Numbered from the stretch's first letter, positions 18,241-27,699 are shown. The stretch: 48,207 bases of DNA from Candidatus Limimonas egerieequi (GCA_018064455.1 JAGHVH010000011.1:1-48207); one strand, 5' to 3'. Numbers and translations are program-made. The notes: generated by a model from the sequence alone, not told the origin.

Positions 18241-18252
18241 AGGTGAAACTTT

Positions 18253-19386
18253 ATGAATGATATTGCAGTAGAAGAAGTTGTTGAAACAACCAGTGAAAAT
18301 ATTGGCTTTATTGACAATATGCAGCAGTTTTGGCAGGATGTCGTAAACTACGTTTCAAACAACTATATTCAGATGATTTTGGGAGTTATAGTAATAATTC
18401 TCTTCCTCCTTTTTAGGAAGTGGCTTTCTAGAAACATCTCAAATATTTTCACAAAAATCTTTAAAAATAATCTTGTAATTGGAGCGGGTATCAGGACTTC
18501 TGTTCAAGGACCACTGAAGTCATTCTTCTTTATTTTTGGCTTTTATTTGGGCTTCCTTATTATGGGATTCCCAGCACCTGTTGTTGATTTTATTAACAAG
18601 ATTTTTAGGATTTCAAACATAGTTTTGATCACTTGGGCGCTTGTAAATTTCACTCCATTTATTACTTCAACCGTAATAAAAATGGAAGAGACAAACAAGC
18701 GCGCAAACGCCGTAGCCATCAAGTTTATTGCCAATGTGCTCAAGGTAATTATTATTTCTTTGGCAGTAGTTGTTATCATCAGCGAACTTGGCTATAACAT
18801 CACAGGCCTTATCACAGGTCTTGGACTTGGTGGTCTTACTTTTTCACTTGCGGCGCAGAGCACGGCATCAAATCTCTTTGCTGGATTTTCTATCGTTGCA
18901 GACAAGCCATTTGATGTTGGTGATTATATTGTTACCCCTTCTCTTGAGGGTACAGTTGAGGACATCACAATGCGCAGCACAAGGGTTAGAACTGTCGCAG
19001 ACACGGTGGTTGTGATCCCGAATTCAAAGCTTGTTGATGAGCCAATTACCAATGCAACAAGGATGAACAAGCGCTATGTTGATATGACAATCGGCCTTAC
19101 ATATGATGCTGATGCAGCAACTTTGCGTAACGTAATTGAGGACATAAAGTCAATGCTTGAGGCGCATCTTGAGATTCAGCAAGACCGCATACTTGTAGCA
19201 TTTAAGGGCTTTGGCGACAGCAGTCAAGATATTAGAATTTTATACTTCACAAAGACAACTGCACTTGACCCAAGCCTTAGGGTTCAAGAGGATATCAACT
19301 TTAAGATTAAGGATATAGTTGAAAAGAACGGTGCATCATTCGCATTCCCAAGTGTAAGTATCTATGAGGAAAAAACCGACAAATAA
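18253..19386 (+). CDS. MscS-family small-conductance mechanosensitive channel
   Basis: The 377-residue membrane protein has hydrophobic segments at about 39-55, 88-105, 120-138 and 158-178. The glycine/alanine-rich pore helix follows at about 184-212 (GLITGLGLGGLTFSLAAQSTASNLFAG). The soluble beta domain shows the KPFDVGDYI signature at 218-226 and the IPNSKLVDEPITN turn. Such channels open under membrane tension to release solutes during osmotic downshock. One extra N-terminal segment compared with E. coli MscS places it in the YkuT-like group. It has its own AAAGGTG site 12 bases after leuS. Confidence 0.92.
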   Translation: MNDIAVEEVVETTSENIGFIDNMQQFWQDVVNYVSNNYIQMILGVIVIILFLLFRKWLSRNISNIFTKIFKNNLVIGAGIRTSVQGPLKSFFFIFGFYLGFLIMGFPAPVVDFINKIFRISNIVLITWALVNFTPFITSTVIKMEETNKRANAVAIKFIANVLKVIIISLAVVVIISELGYNITGLITGLGLGGLTFSLAAQSTASNLFAGFSIVADKPFDVGDYIVTPSLEGTVEDITMRSTRVRTVADTVVVIPNSKLVDEPITNATRMNKRYVDMTIGLTYDADAATLRNVIEDIKSMLEAHLEIQQDRILVAFKGFGDSSQDIRILYFTKTTALDPSLRVQEDINFKIKDIVEKNGASFAFPSVSIYEEKTDK

Positions 19387-19389
19387 CAA

Positions 19390-19418
19390 TTGACTTTAAA
19401 ACACTCTTGTTATATAAT
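19390..19418 (+). promoter_or_regulatory. Sigma-70-type promoter of rpsU
   Basis: TTGACT at 19390-19395 and a perfect TATAAT at 19413-19418 are separated by 17 bases. The predicted start near 19425 leaves a leader of about 55 bases before the rpsU ATG. Confidence 0.9.
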
Positions 19419-19424
19419 TTAGCA

Positions 19425-19439
19425 GTCTACTCGGTAGAC
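19425..19439 (+). promoter_or_regulatory. Small hairpin at the 5' end of the rpsU leader
   Basis: GTCTAC and GTAGAC pair perfectly around the three-base loop TCG, right at the predicted transcription start. It could protect the 5' end or take part in feedback control; no further support. Confidence 0.45.
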
Positions 19440-19480
19440 ATGTTTGATATTAACCCTACATTTCGGAGGGAGGGACATAA

Positions 19481-19657
19481 ATGAGCGAAGTTAAAGTAAA
19501 AGAGGGCGAGTCACTCGACAACGCACTTAGACGCTTTAAGAGACAGACTTCTCGTGACGGTGTTATCCAGGAAGTTCGTAAAAGAGAGCATTATGAAAAG
19601 CCATCTGTAAAGAGAAAGAAAAAATCAGAGGCAGCTCGTAAGCGTAAGTACAAATAA
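19481..19657 (+). CDS. rpsU: 30S ribosomal protein S21
   Basis: The frame gives 58 residues, typical for S21: [21 protein letters not shown], then [18 protein letters not shown] and a very basic [15 protein letters not shown] end. S21 sits on the 30S platform near the anti-Shine-Dalgarno region. A strong GGAGGGAGGG site precedes the ATG. It is a single-gene unit with its own promoter and a strong terminator. Confidence 0.97.
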   Translation: MSEVKVKEGESLDNALRRFKRQTSRDGVIQEVRKREHYEKPSVKRKKKSEAARKRKYK

Positions 19658-19658
19658 T

Positions 19659-19699
19659 CAAAACAGCCGGTTGTACGTTGTACAACCGGTTTTGTTTTT
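19659..19699 (+). terminator. Intrinsic terminator of rpsU
   Basis: A perfect 10-bp stem, CCGGTTGTAC (19667-19676) with GTACAACCGG (19680-19689), has a three-base loop. Outer A/T pairs and a T-rich tail follow. Confidence 0.92.
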
Positions 19700-19737
19700 G
19701 CTATAATACATTTATACCTATTGTGGAGGAAGATAAT

Positions 19738-20256
19738 TTGATTACGTTTGAAGAGATGTTTAAAACAGATATGAAAAAGGACAGTCTGTTGTCAATAACG
19801 GTGGATGACTTGAAGTTACTCGGTGTAAAAGCTGTGACACTGGACGCTGACAACACAAGTTCTTTTGATAGGACAACCACTCCAATTCCTGGTGCAAAGG
19901 AATGGGTAGAGAGCGTTAAAAATGCCGGTATTAAAGTAATTCTTCTCTCTAATGGCAAGACAAAGAGAGCAAAAATTTTAGCTGATCAATATAACATTCC
20001 TGTTGTTGGTTTTTCATGCAAACCACTCCCGTTTGGATATATCAGAGCGGTTATAAAATTGCGCAAAAAGCCATCAGAAATATGTATGGTTGGCGACCAA
20101 CTTTTCACCGATATTATGGGTGCAAATATACTTGGATTTAAGTCAATTTATTGTAAACCAGTCGGTAAAGAAGTGGCGCAAAAACTTGGATTCGCAATTA
20201 AGAGATTTCTTGAAAAAGTAGTATTTTGGGTTTTGGAAAGAAGAGAGAGTAAATGA
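19738..20256 (+). CDS. YqeG-family HAD phosphatase
   Basis: The 172-residue HAD-superfamily IIIA protein has its nucleophile motif LDADNTSS (motif I). KVILLSNGKTKRAK supplies the motif II serine/asparagine region and MVGDQLFTDIMGAN motif IV. Its size matches YqeG-family phosphatases of Firmicutes, whose substrates are poorly known. I chose TTG at 19738 as start because GGAGG lies 8 bases upstream; the longer frame from 19678 would start inside the rpsU terminator. A TATAAT at 19702-19707 could be its -10 element, but no good -35 is present. It overlaps the peptidase gene by 4 bases. Confidence 0.88.
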   Translation: MITFEEMFKTDMKKDSLLSITVDDLKLLGVKAVTLDADNTSSFDRTTTPIPGAKEWVESVKNAGIKVILLSNGKTKRAKILADQYNIPVVGFSCKPLPFGYIRAVIKLRKKPSEICMVGDQLFTDIMGANILGFKSIYCKPVGKEVAQKLGFAIKRFLEKVVFWVLERRESK

Positions 20257-21329
20257 ATATAATTGCTCTTCAAAAGGCGCTCCCCGAGGGCTCTGTAGCA
20301 CTGATTGTGTCAGAGGTAAACAGGTTCTATTTCACTGAATTTGAAGCGTCTGATGGATATTTGCTTGTCGGAAAGACAGGGGCAAAATTTATCACTGATA
20401 GCCGTTATATTGAGGCTGCAACAGCTGAGTCGGTTGATTGTATTGTCGAGCTTTCAGAGGTTGGCGATGAATTTTATGCACAGCTTTTTGACACGATAGA
20501 TGAGTTTGGTGGAAAAAAGATTCTCTTTGAGGCATCGAGGTTGTCGATTGCAGAAGGCGAGAGGTTCAAGGCTCGATTTAAGGACTATGAGCTTGATTTT
20601 TCGGCGACGCTTGACAAACTGATAGATGAGCAAAGGATGATAAAAAGCGAGAAGGAGTATGAGAAACTTCTCGGCGCGCAAAAAATAGCCGAGCAGGCTT
20701 TGCTCGACACTTTGCCTCTTATCAAACCGGGCGTAAAAGAGCGCGACGTTGCAGCTGAACTTGATTATCGGATGCGAAAACTTGGTGCACTCGGCGTGTC
20801 GTTTGACACGATAGCTGTGGCTGGAGAAAACTCTTCAAAGCCACATGGCGTGCCAGGTGATTACGCCATTAAAAATGGCGATTTTATCACCATAGATTAT
20901 GGCGCAATTTATAAGGGATATCACTCTGACACAACCAGAACTTTCGCTGTAGGTTCTGTGTCAGAGGAACAGAAGAAAGTCTATAACATCGTGCTTTCTG
21001 CACAGCTTGCAGGCGTGGATGCACTGAAAGCGGGCCTCCCAGCAAGGGATGCCGATGCTGTCTGCCGCGACATCATTAAAGCGGCAGGATATGGCGAATT
21101 CTTTGGACATTCAACGGGCCACGGAGTGGGCGTTGAAATCCACGAATTGCCAAACCTTTCCTCCCGCGCCGCGGCAGAAGTGATCTTAAACATTGGTCAC
21201 GTTGTGACCGTTGAACCAGGCATATATTTGCCAGGAAAATTTGGCGTTAGGATTGAAGATATGCTCATGATAACGGAGGATGGAGCACGGAATTTCTGCT
21301 CACTTCCAAAGGAGCTAATCGTCCTTTAA
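20253..21329 (+). CDS. Xaa-Pro aminopeptidase / dipeptidase (M24 family)
   Basis: The 358-residue M24 metallopeptidase has an N-terminal creatinase-like domain (1-130) and a pita-bread catalytic domain. All five metal ligands are present: Asp215, Asp226 (TIDYG and HSDTTRT), His290 (STGHGVG), Glu321 (VEPGIY) and Glu335 (RIEDM). It cleaves Xaa-Pro bonds in cytoplasmic peptides. The gene is coupled to the HAD gene upstream and lies about 100 bases before efp, the common Firmicutes pair of proline peptidase and EF-P. Some minor codons and GC-richer stretches appear but nothing suggests transfer. Confidence 0.93.
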   Translation: MNIIALQKALPEGSVALIVSEVNRFYFTEFEASDGYLLVGKTGAKFITDSRYIEAATAESVDCIVELSEVGDEFYAQLFDTIDEFGGKKILFEASRLSIAEGERFKARFKDYELDFSATLDKLIDEQRMIKSEKEYEKLLGAQKIAEQALLDTLPLIKPGVKERDVAAELDYRMRKLGALGVSFDTIAVAGENSSKPHGVPGDYAIKNGDFITIDYGAIYKGYHSDTTRTFAVGSVSEEQKKVYNIVLSAQLAGVDALKAGLPARDADAVCRDIIKAAGYGEFFGHSTGHGVGVEIHELPNLSSRAAAEVILNIGHVVTVEPGIYLPGKFGVRIEDMLMITEDGARNFCSLPKELIVL

Positions 21330-21351
21330 ATATATAATATTAATAAAAGGC

Positions 21352-21385
21352 TTGAAAATTGACCAAGACTAATATAAAATATAAC
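21352..21385 (+). promoter_or_regulatory. Possible promoter of efp
   Basis: TTGAAA at 21352-21357 with TAAAAT at 21375-21380 (17-base spacing) is the best pair in the AT-rich gap. TTGACC/TATAAC with a 15-base spacer overlaps it. No clear terminator precedes, so readthrough is also possible. Confidence 0.45.
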
Positions 21386-21426
21386 GCGTATTAAAGTAAT
21401 ATATATCTATAAACGGAGGTTTACTT

Positions 21427-21984
21427 ATGATATCAGCAGGTGATTTCAGAAACGGTGTAACATTTGAGGAAGAGGGCCAGGTTCTCCAGGTTGTTGAATT
21501 CCAGCATGTTAAGCCAGGTAAAGGCGCTGCTTTTGTTCGTACAAAGACAAAGAACGTTCTTACAGGTGCCGTAATTGAAAAGAGCTACAACCCAACAGCT
21601 AAATTCCCTACAGCTTTCATTGAGAGAAAGGATATGGAATATTCATACGCTGATGGCGATCTTTATTATTTCATGGATCAGGAATCTTACGAACTTGTTC
21701 CAATCAACTCATCAGATCTTCCTGACAACTTCAAGTTTGTTAAGGAAAACATGATTTGCCGTGTTCTTTCTTACAAGGGCAAGGTATTCGGCGTAGAGCC
21801 ACCAAACTTTGTTGAACTTCAGGTTACACAGACAGATCCTGGTTTCAAGGGCGACACAGCTACAAATGCTACAAAGCCAGCTACACTTGAAACAGGCGCT
21901 GAGGTTAAAGTTCCTCTCTTTATCGATGAGGGTGAAATGATTCAAATCGATACAAGAACAGGTGAATACATGGGTCGTGCATAA
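21427..21984 (+). CDS. efp: Elongation factor P
   Basis: The 185-residue three-domain factor rescues ribosomes stalled at polyproline. The N-terminal KOW-like domain shows [14 protein letters not shown], whose lysine (Lys32) is the conserved modified residue at the tip reaching the peptidyl-transferase centre. The C-terminal OB domains end [24 protein letters not shown] site precedes the ATG. No EF-P modification gene is recognisable in the window. A zinc-ribbon protein follows 26 bases later. Confidence 0.97.
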   Translation: MISAGDFRNGVTFEEEGQVLQVVEFQHVKPGKGAAFVRTKTKNVLTGAVIEKSYNPTAKFPTAFIERKDMEYSYADGDLYYFMDQESYELVPINSSDLPDNFKFVKENMICRVLSYKGKVFGVEPPNFVELQVTQTDPGFKGDTATNATKPATLETGAEVKVPLFIDEGEMIQIDTRTGEYMGRA

Positions 21985-22010
21985 GCACAGCTTTATTTGG
22001 AGGTATTCAA

Positions 22011-22478
22011 ATGACAGTAGTAGAAAAGGTTGCTTATCTTAGAGGTCTTGCTGAAGGACTTAACTTGAATTCTGAAAAGTCAGAGACAAAGATGTTCTCA
22101 GCTATTATGGATGTTCTTGAGGAACTCGCAGAGGGCCAAGATGATTTAGCAGAATCACTCGATCTCGTTAGTGCACAGCTTGACGAAGTAGATGAGGATC
22201 TCGGACAGGTTGAGGAACTTATCTATGGAGCATGTGAGTGCGAGTGCGAAGATGACGAGTGCGATTGCGGATGTGGTGATCATCATCACGATGCAGAGCC
22301 AGCACCTCGCGCAGCAGAGAATGATTCAAAGGACGAAGACGACACAGAGTACTATGAAGTTGAATGCCCAGCTTGTCATGAAGTAATTTGCGTTGACGAA
22401 GGCATCCTTGAAGAGGGTAGCGTAGAGTGCCCTAACTGTGGAGAAAAGCTTGAATTCGAAATTGAATTTGAGGACTAA
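22011..22478 (+). CDS. CD1247-type protein with acidic hinge, Cys/His cluster and C-terminal zinc ribbon
   Basis: The 155-residue protein has an N-terminal helical domain (1-70, VVEKVAYLRGLAEGL) characteristic of a Clostridia-restricted family. An acidic cysteine/histidine-rich hinge follows: Cys75, 77, 79, 84, 86 and 88, then three histidines 91-93. The end is a zinc ribbon (CPAC at 119-122, CPNC at 140-143). Function is unknown. The conserved position behind efp and a zinc ribbon suggest a nucleic-acid or ribosome partner, but that is inference. A GGAGG site precedes the ATG, and a hairpin terminator follows. Confidence 0.85.
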   Translation: MTVVEKVAYLRGLAEGLNLNSEKSETKMFSAIMDVLEELAEGQDDLAESLDLVSAQLDEVDEDLGQVEELIYGACECECEDDECDCGCGDHHHDAEPAPRAAENDSKDEDDTEYYEVECPACHEVICVDEGILEEGSVECPNCGEKLEFEIEFED

Positions 22479-22495
22479 TTTCAGGGAAAACATAT

Positions 22496-22526
22496 GGGCA
22501 TCGACATAATGTCGGTGCCCTTGCAT
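22496..22526 (+). terminator. Probable terminator before maf
   Basis: GGGCATCGACA and TGTCGGTGCCC pair with one G-T over 11 bp around a short TAA loop, followed by a short T-rich stretch (TTGCATTTAT). The weak T-run may allow partial readthrough. Confidence 0.65.
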
Positions 22527-22544
22527 TTATAAGAAGGATTATTT

Positions 22545-23132
22545 ATGGAACTTGTTCTTGCTTCGAAGTCTCCAAGACGCAGCCAATTACTGAAAGAAGC
22601 TGGTTTTGAGTTTACTGTTGTACCATCAGATTTTGATGAGAGCACAGTAAGTCTTGAGCATCCGGCGCATGGGGTAGAAGATTTGGCTCTTGGTAAAGCG
22701 CGCGAGTCATACGGCAGATTGCCATCTATCACCAAGCTCAACTCTGTTGTACTTGGCGCTGATACGGTGGTAGTTTGTGACGGCAAGGTTTTGCTGAAAC
22801 CAACCGATGCTGATGATGCAAAGCGCATGCTCCATGAACTTTCTGGCAAGGTCCATCAAGTTTATACTGGAATTGCTTTCGTAAGTGCAAGAGATGTCTA
22901 TACAAGTGTTGTAAAGACCGATGTTGAATTCTATGACCTCACTGATGAGGAAATAGATGAATATGTTAAATCTGGTGAGCCTCTTGATAAGGCTGGTGCC
23001 TATGGCATCCAGGGCAGAGGCTCTACCCTTGTTAAAAGAATTGATGGTGACTTCTACAGTGTAGTAGGTCTCCCACTTGCGCCGGTCGTTAGGTATCTAA
23101 GGGAGTGCGGCGTTAAGCAAAAAAGGAGTTAA
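22545..23132 (+). CDS. maf: Maf-type nucleoside triphosphate pyrophosphatase
   Basis: The 195-residue protein has the Maf signature LASKSPRRSQLLKEAG, the catalytic VLGADTVVVCDGKVLLKP block and GAYGIQGRGSTLVKRIDGDFYSVVGLPL. Maf proteins hydrolyse dTTP/UTP or modified nucleotides and are linked to cell-division control in Gram-positives. It lies immediately before mreB, the classical maf-(radC)-mreB cluster; radC is absent here. RBS AGAAGGA. Confidence 0.93.
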   Translation: MELVLASKSPRRSQLLKEAGFEFTVVPSDFDESTVSLEHPAHGVEDLALGKARESYGRLPSITKLNSVVLGADTVVVCDGKVLLKPTDADDAKRMLHELSGKVHQVYTGIAFVSARDVYTSVVKTDVEFYDLTDEEIDEYVKSGEPLDKAGAYGIQGRGSTLVKRIDGDFYSVVGLPLAPVVRYLRECGVKQKRS

Positions 23133-23135
23133 TTT

Positions 23136-24149
23136 ATGTTTACACAGGACATTGGAATTGATCTTGGCACAGCAAATACTCTTGTATTTGTTAAGGGAAA
23201 AGGTATCGTAATTCGCGAGCCATCCGTTGTTGCCGTTGATGTTAGGTCGACTCCAAATAGAGTAGTGGCTGTTGGTCAAGAGGCCAAGGAAATGATAGGA
23301 AGAACCCCTGGTTCAATCACAGCTGTTCGTCCACTTAAGGACGGCGTTATTGCTGACTTTGACATCTGTGCCGACATGCTGAAAGAGTTTATTAGAAGAG
23401 CTATGAGTTCTTCTCCACTTAATAAAGCTCGCGTTATGATTTGCATTCCTTCTGGTGTTACAGAAGTTGAGCGCAGAGCAGTACACGATGCTGCCCGCTC
23501 CGCTGGAGCAAAGCAGGTTTCTCTTATTGAGGAGCCAATGGCTGCCGCTATTGGCGCAGGTCTTCCTGTTGCCGATGCAACTGGTTCTATGGTTGTTGAT
23601 ATCGGCGGCGGTTCTGCAGAGGTTGCTGTTATCTCACTTGGAGACATCGTAACTTCATGTTCTGCACGTGTTGCAGGTGATAGCTTTGATGATGCAATCA
23701 TTGCTTATGTAAAGAAGAAATATAACCTTCTCATCGGTGAGCGTACAGCTGAGGATATCAAGATTAAAATTGGCTCGGCTTACCCATACGAGGGAGAGGG
23801 AGCAATAGATATTAAGGGTAGAAATCTTGTAGACGGTCTTCCAAAGAACGTAGAGATTTCTTCTGAGGAAGTACGTGAGGCACTGTCGGATGATATTGCA
23901 ACAATTCTCGATGCAATTAAGACAAGCCTTGAAAAAACTCCACCAGAGCTTGCGGCTGATATTATCGATCAGGGCATTATCTTAACTGGTGGTGGCGCAT
24001 TACTTCGTGGCCTTGATAAACTTATCTCAGAAGTAACTGGTATGCCAGTATATGTAGCAAACAATCCACTTGACTGCGTAGTACTTGGTACAGGCGCTTG
24101 TCTTGAAAACAACTTGCTTGCTGCAACAGGTTTGAACGATTATGACTAA
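23136..24149 (+). CDS. mreB: Rod shape-determining protein MreB
   Basis: The 337-residue bacterial actin guides lateral cell-wall synthesis. Phosphate-1 motif [17 protein letters not shown], connect-1, phosphate-2 [17 protein letters not shown] and the adenosine motif [16 protein letters not shown] are intact. An AAGGAG site precedes the ATG 3 bases after maf. It is followed by a hairpin terminator and then mreC, so expression of mreB may exceed that of mreCD. Confidence 0.97.
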   Translation: MFTQDIGIDLGTANTLVFVKGKGIVIREPSVVAVDVRSTPNRVVAVGQEAKEMIGRTPGSITAVRPLKDGVIADFDICADMLKEFIRRAMSSSPLNKARVMICIPSGVTEVERRAVHDAARSAGAKQVSLIEEPMAAAIGAGLPVADATGSMVVDIGGGSAEVAVISLGDIVTSCSARVAGDSFDDAIIAYVKKKYNLLIGERTAEDIKIKIGSAYPYEGEGAIDIKGRNLVDGLPKNVEISSEEVREALSDDIATILDAIKTSLEKTPPELAADIIDQGIILTGGGALLRGLDKLISEVTGMPVYVANNPLDCVVLGTGACLENNLLAATGLNDYD

Positions 24150-24155
24150 ACTATA

Positions 24156-24178
24156 GGGGCTTTTAAAGCCCCTTTTGG
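24156..24178 (+). terminator. Intrinsic terminator between mreB and mreC
   Basis: GGGGCTTT and AAAGCCCC form a compact palindrome (GGGGCTTTTAAAGCCCC) followed by TTTT. It may attenuate rather than fully separate mreB from mreCD. Confidence 0.8.
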
Positions 24179-24200
24179 TATTTAATTAGGCGGTGTTCAT

Positions 24201-25046
24201 TTGAACAGATTTGTAAAAAGTACATGGTTTAAAATTATAGTTGCAATCTTTGTTATGCTGTTTGTATTAATTATCTATGCTGCAGCAGGTAGCAAGGGTA
24301 GTTCTCCTCTGTCTTCAGCTGCTGGAACTGCAACAAAACCTGTATCAAGTGCATCTTCAAAAGTTGGAAAAGGTCTTTCCCGTGCATTTAATACAAAGTC
24401 AGCCTATGAAGAGGAGATAAAGAGCCTCAAAAAGGAAATCGCTGGCTATCAGAAAGAGCTTGCGGATTATGAGCAGTTAAAGCAAAAAACCGAGCTCTAT
24501 GAAAACGCGCTCGGAGTTAAACAGAAGAATCCAGATTTTGTTTTCGTTGCAGCATCGGTAATCGGTCGTGACGCTGCAGATGTTTATACAAGTTTTACTC
24601 TTGATAAAGGCACAAAAGATGGTATCGAAGTAAATGATCCAGTAATGTGCGGAGAGGGACAGCTTGTTGGCATAGTATCGAAAGTAGCAAAGCAGTATTG
24701 CGTTGTATCAACAATTCTTGACCCAAAAGTATCGGTTAGTGCGTATGAGGTTAGAACTCGTGAGACCGGTTATGTTTCAAACAGTTCTACTCTTTCTGCA
24801 TCCGGACTCATCAAGGTAACTGGTCTTAACAGAAAGACATCAGTTACAGCAGGTGGTGTAGTTTGCACAAGTGGTATCGGTGGTGTCTATCCAAGAGATC
24901 TCATCATTGGTACTGTTAAAGAGGTCAAGGATGATGAACACAATATTTCATCTTTCCTTGTTGTTGAACCAGGAAACGATATTAAGGATATCGAAAATGT
25001 TTTGATAATCACGAGCTTTGACGGACAGGGTGTGACTGGCTCATGA
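24201..25046 (+). CDS. mreC: Rod shape-determining protein MreC
   Basis: The 281-residue membrane-anchored periplasmic scaffold has one N-terminal transmembrane segment (about 10-30, FKIIVAIFVMLFVLIIYAAA), a coiled coil (about 68-105) and beta-barrel domains with VASVIGRDAADVYTSFTLDKGTKDGI and the glycine-rich CTSGIGGVYPRDLIIGTV. It links MreB to PBP2. The start is TTG at 24201 with an AGGCGGTG site upstream. It overlaps mreD by 4 bases. Confidence 0.93.
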   Translation: MNRFVKSTWFKIIVAIFVMLFVLIIYAAAGSKGSSPLSSAAGTATKPVSSASSKVGKGLSRAFNTKSAYEEEIKSLKKEIAGYQKELADYEQLKQKTELYENALGVKQKNPDFVFVAASVIGRDAADVYTSFTLDKGTKDGIEVNDPVMCGEGQLVGIVSKVAKQYCVVSTILDPKVSVSAYEVRTRETGYVSNSSTLSASGLIKVTGLNRKTSVTAGGVVCTSGIGGVYPRDLIIGTVKEVKDDEHNISSFLVVEPGNDIKDIENVLIITSFDGQGVTGS

Positions 25047-25567
25047 AAAGACGATTATCAAAAAAGAAGCAAGCACTATACACAAGGCGAATAATCTTTG
25101 TGGTTGCAATAATAGTGGTTGCTATGCTTCAAAACGTACCGCACCTTTTCCCAAGTATATTTGGTGCGCGTGCATTTTTGCTTATACCACTGGTTATCTG
25201 TTTTGGAATGTTTGAGACAGACCTTGTTGCGGCATTGCTTGGTGGGTTTGCAGGTGCACTTTGGGATGTAACTCTTGCAAAGGGTGATGGCTATAATGCG
25301 CTGGTGCTTATGTGCTTTGCGACTATAACAAGTTTGCTCATAAATTATCTTATGAGAAACAACATGTCCACAGCACTGCTTATATCTGGCGCAGCAATAG
25401 TACTTTATTCGTTGTTACACTGGTTTATTTTTGTAATCTGTAGTGGAGCAACTGGTGGCATAGTAACGCTTTTCTCTTTCTACTTGCCATCGACAATTTA
25501 TACGTTTGTTTTTGCACCTATTTTTTACACACTTTTGCGTTGGGTGCTTCGAAAAATTAAAGAGTGA
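25043..25567 (+). CDS. mreD: Rod shape-determining membrane protein MreD
   Basis: The 174-residue hydrophobic protein has five or six transmembrane segments and a short basic N-terminus (KRRLSKKKQ), which fits MreD. Sequence identity in this family is low, so position between mreC and the class B PBP is the main support. It starts in an ATGA overlap with mreC. Confidence 0.88.
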   Translation: MKRRLSKKKQALYTRRIIFVVAIIVVAMLQNVPHLFPSIFGARAFLLIPLVICFGMFETDLVAALLGGFAGALWDVTLAKGDGYNALVLMCFATITSLLINYLMRNNMSTALLISGAAIVLYSLLHWFIFVICSGATGGIVTLFSFYLPSTIYTFVFAPIFYTLLRWVLRKIKE

Positions 25568-25581
25568 TAGGAGGTGTCAGC

Positions 25582-27699
25582 ATGTTTGAGCAACAGAGAA
25601 GAAGCTATGAGCTTCTTGCTATTTTAGTGGTTGTTTTCTTATTCTTTGCTGGCACCCTTTTAAAAATTCAGATAGTGAAAGCCGACAACTACAAGAAGAG
25701 CACAGTTTCATCATATAGCGTCAACGTGGAGGCGGCACGTGGTGAAATCCTTGATAGAAACGGCACTCCACTTGTAACAAACAGGCAGGGCAACTCAATT
25801 GTATTTAACTACGCATTTTTCCCAACAGATCAAAAAATGCGCAACGAGATTATAATGTCACTCATCAATCTCTGCAATGAATATGGGGTTGAGTATATCG
25901 ATAATCTTCCAATCCTTATGGATGATATAGAGGGCAATTCTTATTCGTTCGAACCGGAGCGAGAAGAGGACATCAAGTGGCTTAAGTCATCTGAGATGCT
26001 TAGCCTCAACAGTTATGCAACAGCAGACAACTGTATGAAAGCGCTTATCAAGCGCTATGCGCTTGAAGACTATGCACCAGCAGATGCTATTAAGATTGCA
26101 TCTGTATGTGCAGAGATGAAGCATGTCAATTTCTCAATTTCAACTCAGTACACATTTGCAGAAGATGTACCAATGGAACTGGTTTCCATCATTATGGAAA
26201 ATGGATCTTTCTATAAAGGCGTTGAAAATTTGATTGTCCCTTATCGTGAGTACGAGCAGGGTGACATTGCGCCACATATTATGGGACGCGTTGCCAAGAT
26301 TTCTGCTGAGCAGTATGCGGACGAAAAGGAAAAGACAAAAGATGCTGTGGCAAAGGCCAAGTCAAATGGCAAGTCAGAGAGTGCAATTGCAGCAATTGAG
26401 CGCAATGCGTACTCGATGAATGATGAGATAGGCAGCGGCGGTCTTGAGTCCGCTATGGAGAAATACCTTCGCGGTAAGCGAGGCGTTAAGACGGTTCTCA
26501 TCGATTCAAATGGTGGCGCAACTGAGGATTATTCAGTTGCACCAGAACAGGGCAACACCCTAGTTACAACAATTGATGCGAACCTCCAGCGTGCAGCACA
26601 ACAGGCGCTTGAACGCCGTATTTCAACTCTTAACGTTAATACCAACTTGCCAGAGGGATCTGCAGGCGCGGCAGTTGTTGTTGAAAACGTTCATAATGGC
26701 GAGATACTTGCCTGTGCAACTTATCCGTCATATGACAACTCACTTTGGGAAGAAAACTATCAAGATTGGGTTGATGACAAACTCGGTTCTCCACTTTGGA
26801 ACCGTGCAACAATGAGTACATTCGAGCCTGGTTCAACATTTAAACCAGTCGTTGCAATAGCAGGCCTTGAAGAAGGTATTATTGATGGCGAGTTCACATG
26901 GGAATGTGACGGTTGGTACAGATATTTCTCAGACGTTGAGTTTGGCTGTGCGCATAGAGCGGCACACGGTGAGGTTAATGTAACCGAAGCCATAAATAAG
27001 TCATGCAACTGTTTCTTCTTTGAAACTGGTCGACTTCTTGGTATTGATAAGATTGATAAATGGGCATCTGCTTTTGGACTTGGTTCCAAGACAGGTGTTG
27101 AGATAAACGAAGCAACAGGTATCCTTGCAGGTAAGGAATACCGTGAGTCACAGGGTGGCACTTGGCACCCAGGTGATACAGTTCAGGCTGCTATTGGTCA
27201 GTCTGATCACCAGTTTACAATTCTCCAGATGTGCAACTATTGCGCAACTTTGGCAAATGGAGGAACTAAGTATATTCCACACTTTGTAAAGGCAGTTTTG
27301 ACCTATGACTATAGCAAGACAGTTTTGACAAAGGAAGCAGCAGTTGAAAAGGAGCTTGGCATTGATAAAGCAAACCTTAAGATGGTTCAAGAGGGTATGT
27401 ACAAGGTTGCAAACGAAGGCTTCTGTAAGGAAGCGTTTTATGGCCTTCCAATCAAGGCTGCAGCCAAGACTGGTACATCAGAGGTTGCCAAGAAAATTGA
27501 TGGTGTAATCTATGAAGGAAACAACGGTTTCCTTATCACATATGCACCATATGACAAGCCAGAGATAGCAATCGCTATCGTTGTTGAGACAGCGAACCAA
27601 GGTGCTTTGACAGCATCAATTGCAGCGGATATCTATCAGTACTACTTCTCAGAGAAACAACTTCAAACTGTTCAGCAGTACAACACTATTATCAAGTAA
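25582..27699 (+). CDS. pbp2: Class B penicillin-binding protein 2 (elongasome transpeptidase)
   Basis: The 705-residue membrane-anchored transpeptidase has one N-terminal transmembrane segment (about 8-28), a dimerisation domain with ARGEILDRNGTPLVTN, and the catalytic domain. The active-site triads are all present: SxxK at 418-421 (STFK), SxN at 474-476 (SCN) and KTG at 629-631. It cross-links peptidoglycan during elongation with MreBCD and RodA; rodA is not in the window. An open GTG lies at 25564, but the AGGAGGTG site at 25569-25576 points to the ATG at 25582. minD follows 13 bases later. Confidence 0.94.
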   Translation: MFEQQRRSYELLAILVVVFLFFAGTLLKIQIVKADNYKKSTVSSYSVNVEAARGEILDRNGTPLVTNRQGNSIVFNYAFFPTDQKMRNEIIMSLINLCNEYGVEYIDNLPILMDDIEGNSYSFEPEREEDIKWLKSSEMLSLNSYATADNCMKALIKRYALEDYAPADAIKIASVCAEMKHVNFSISTQYTFAEDVPMELVSIIMENGSFYKGVENLIVPYREYEQGDIAPHIMGRVAKISAEQYADEKEKTKDAVAKAKSNGKSESAIAAIERNAYSMNDEIGSGGLESAMEKYLRGKRGVKTVLIDSNGGATEDYSVAPEQGNTLVTTIDANLQRAAQQALERRISTLNVNTNLPEGSAGAAVVVENVHNGEILACATYPSYDNSLWEENYQDWVDDKLGSPLWNRATMSTFEPGSTFKPVVAIAGLEEGIIDGEFTWECDGWYRYFSDVEFGCAHRAAHGEVNVTEAINKSCNCFFFETGRLLGIDKIDKWASAFGLGSKTGVEINEATGILAGKEYRESQGGTWHPGDTVQAAIGQSDHQFTILQMCNYCATLANGGTKYIPHFVKAVLTYDYSKTVLTKEAAVEKELGIDKANLKMVQEGMYKVANEGFCKEAFYGLPIKAAAKTGTSEVAKKIDGVIYEGNNGFLITYAPYDKPEIAIAIVVETANQGALTASIAADIYQYYFSEKQLQTVQQYNTIIK

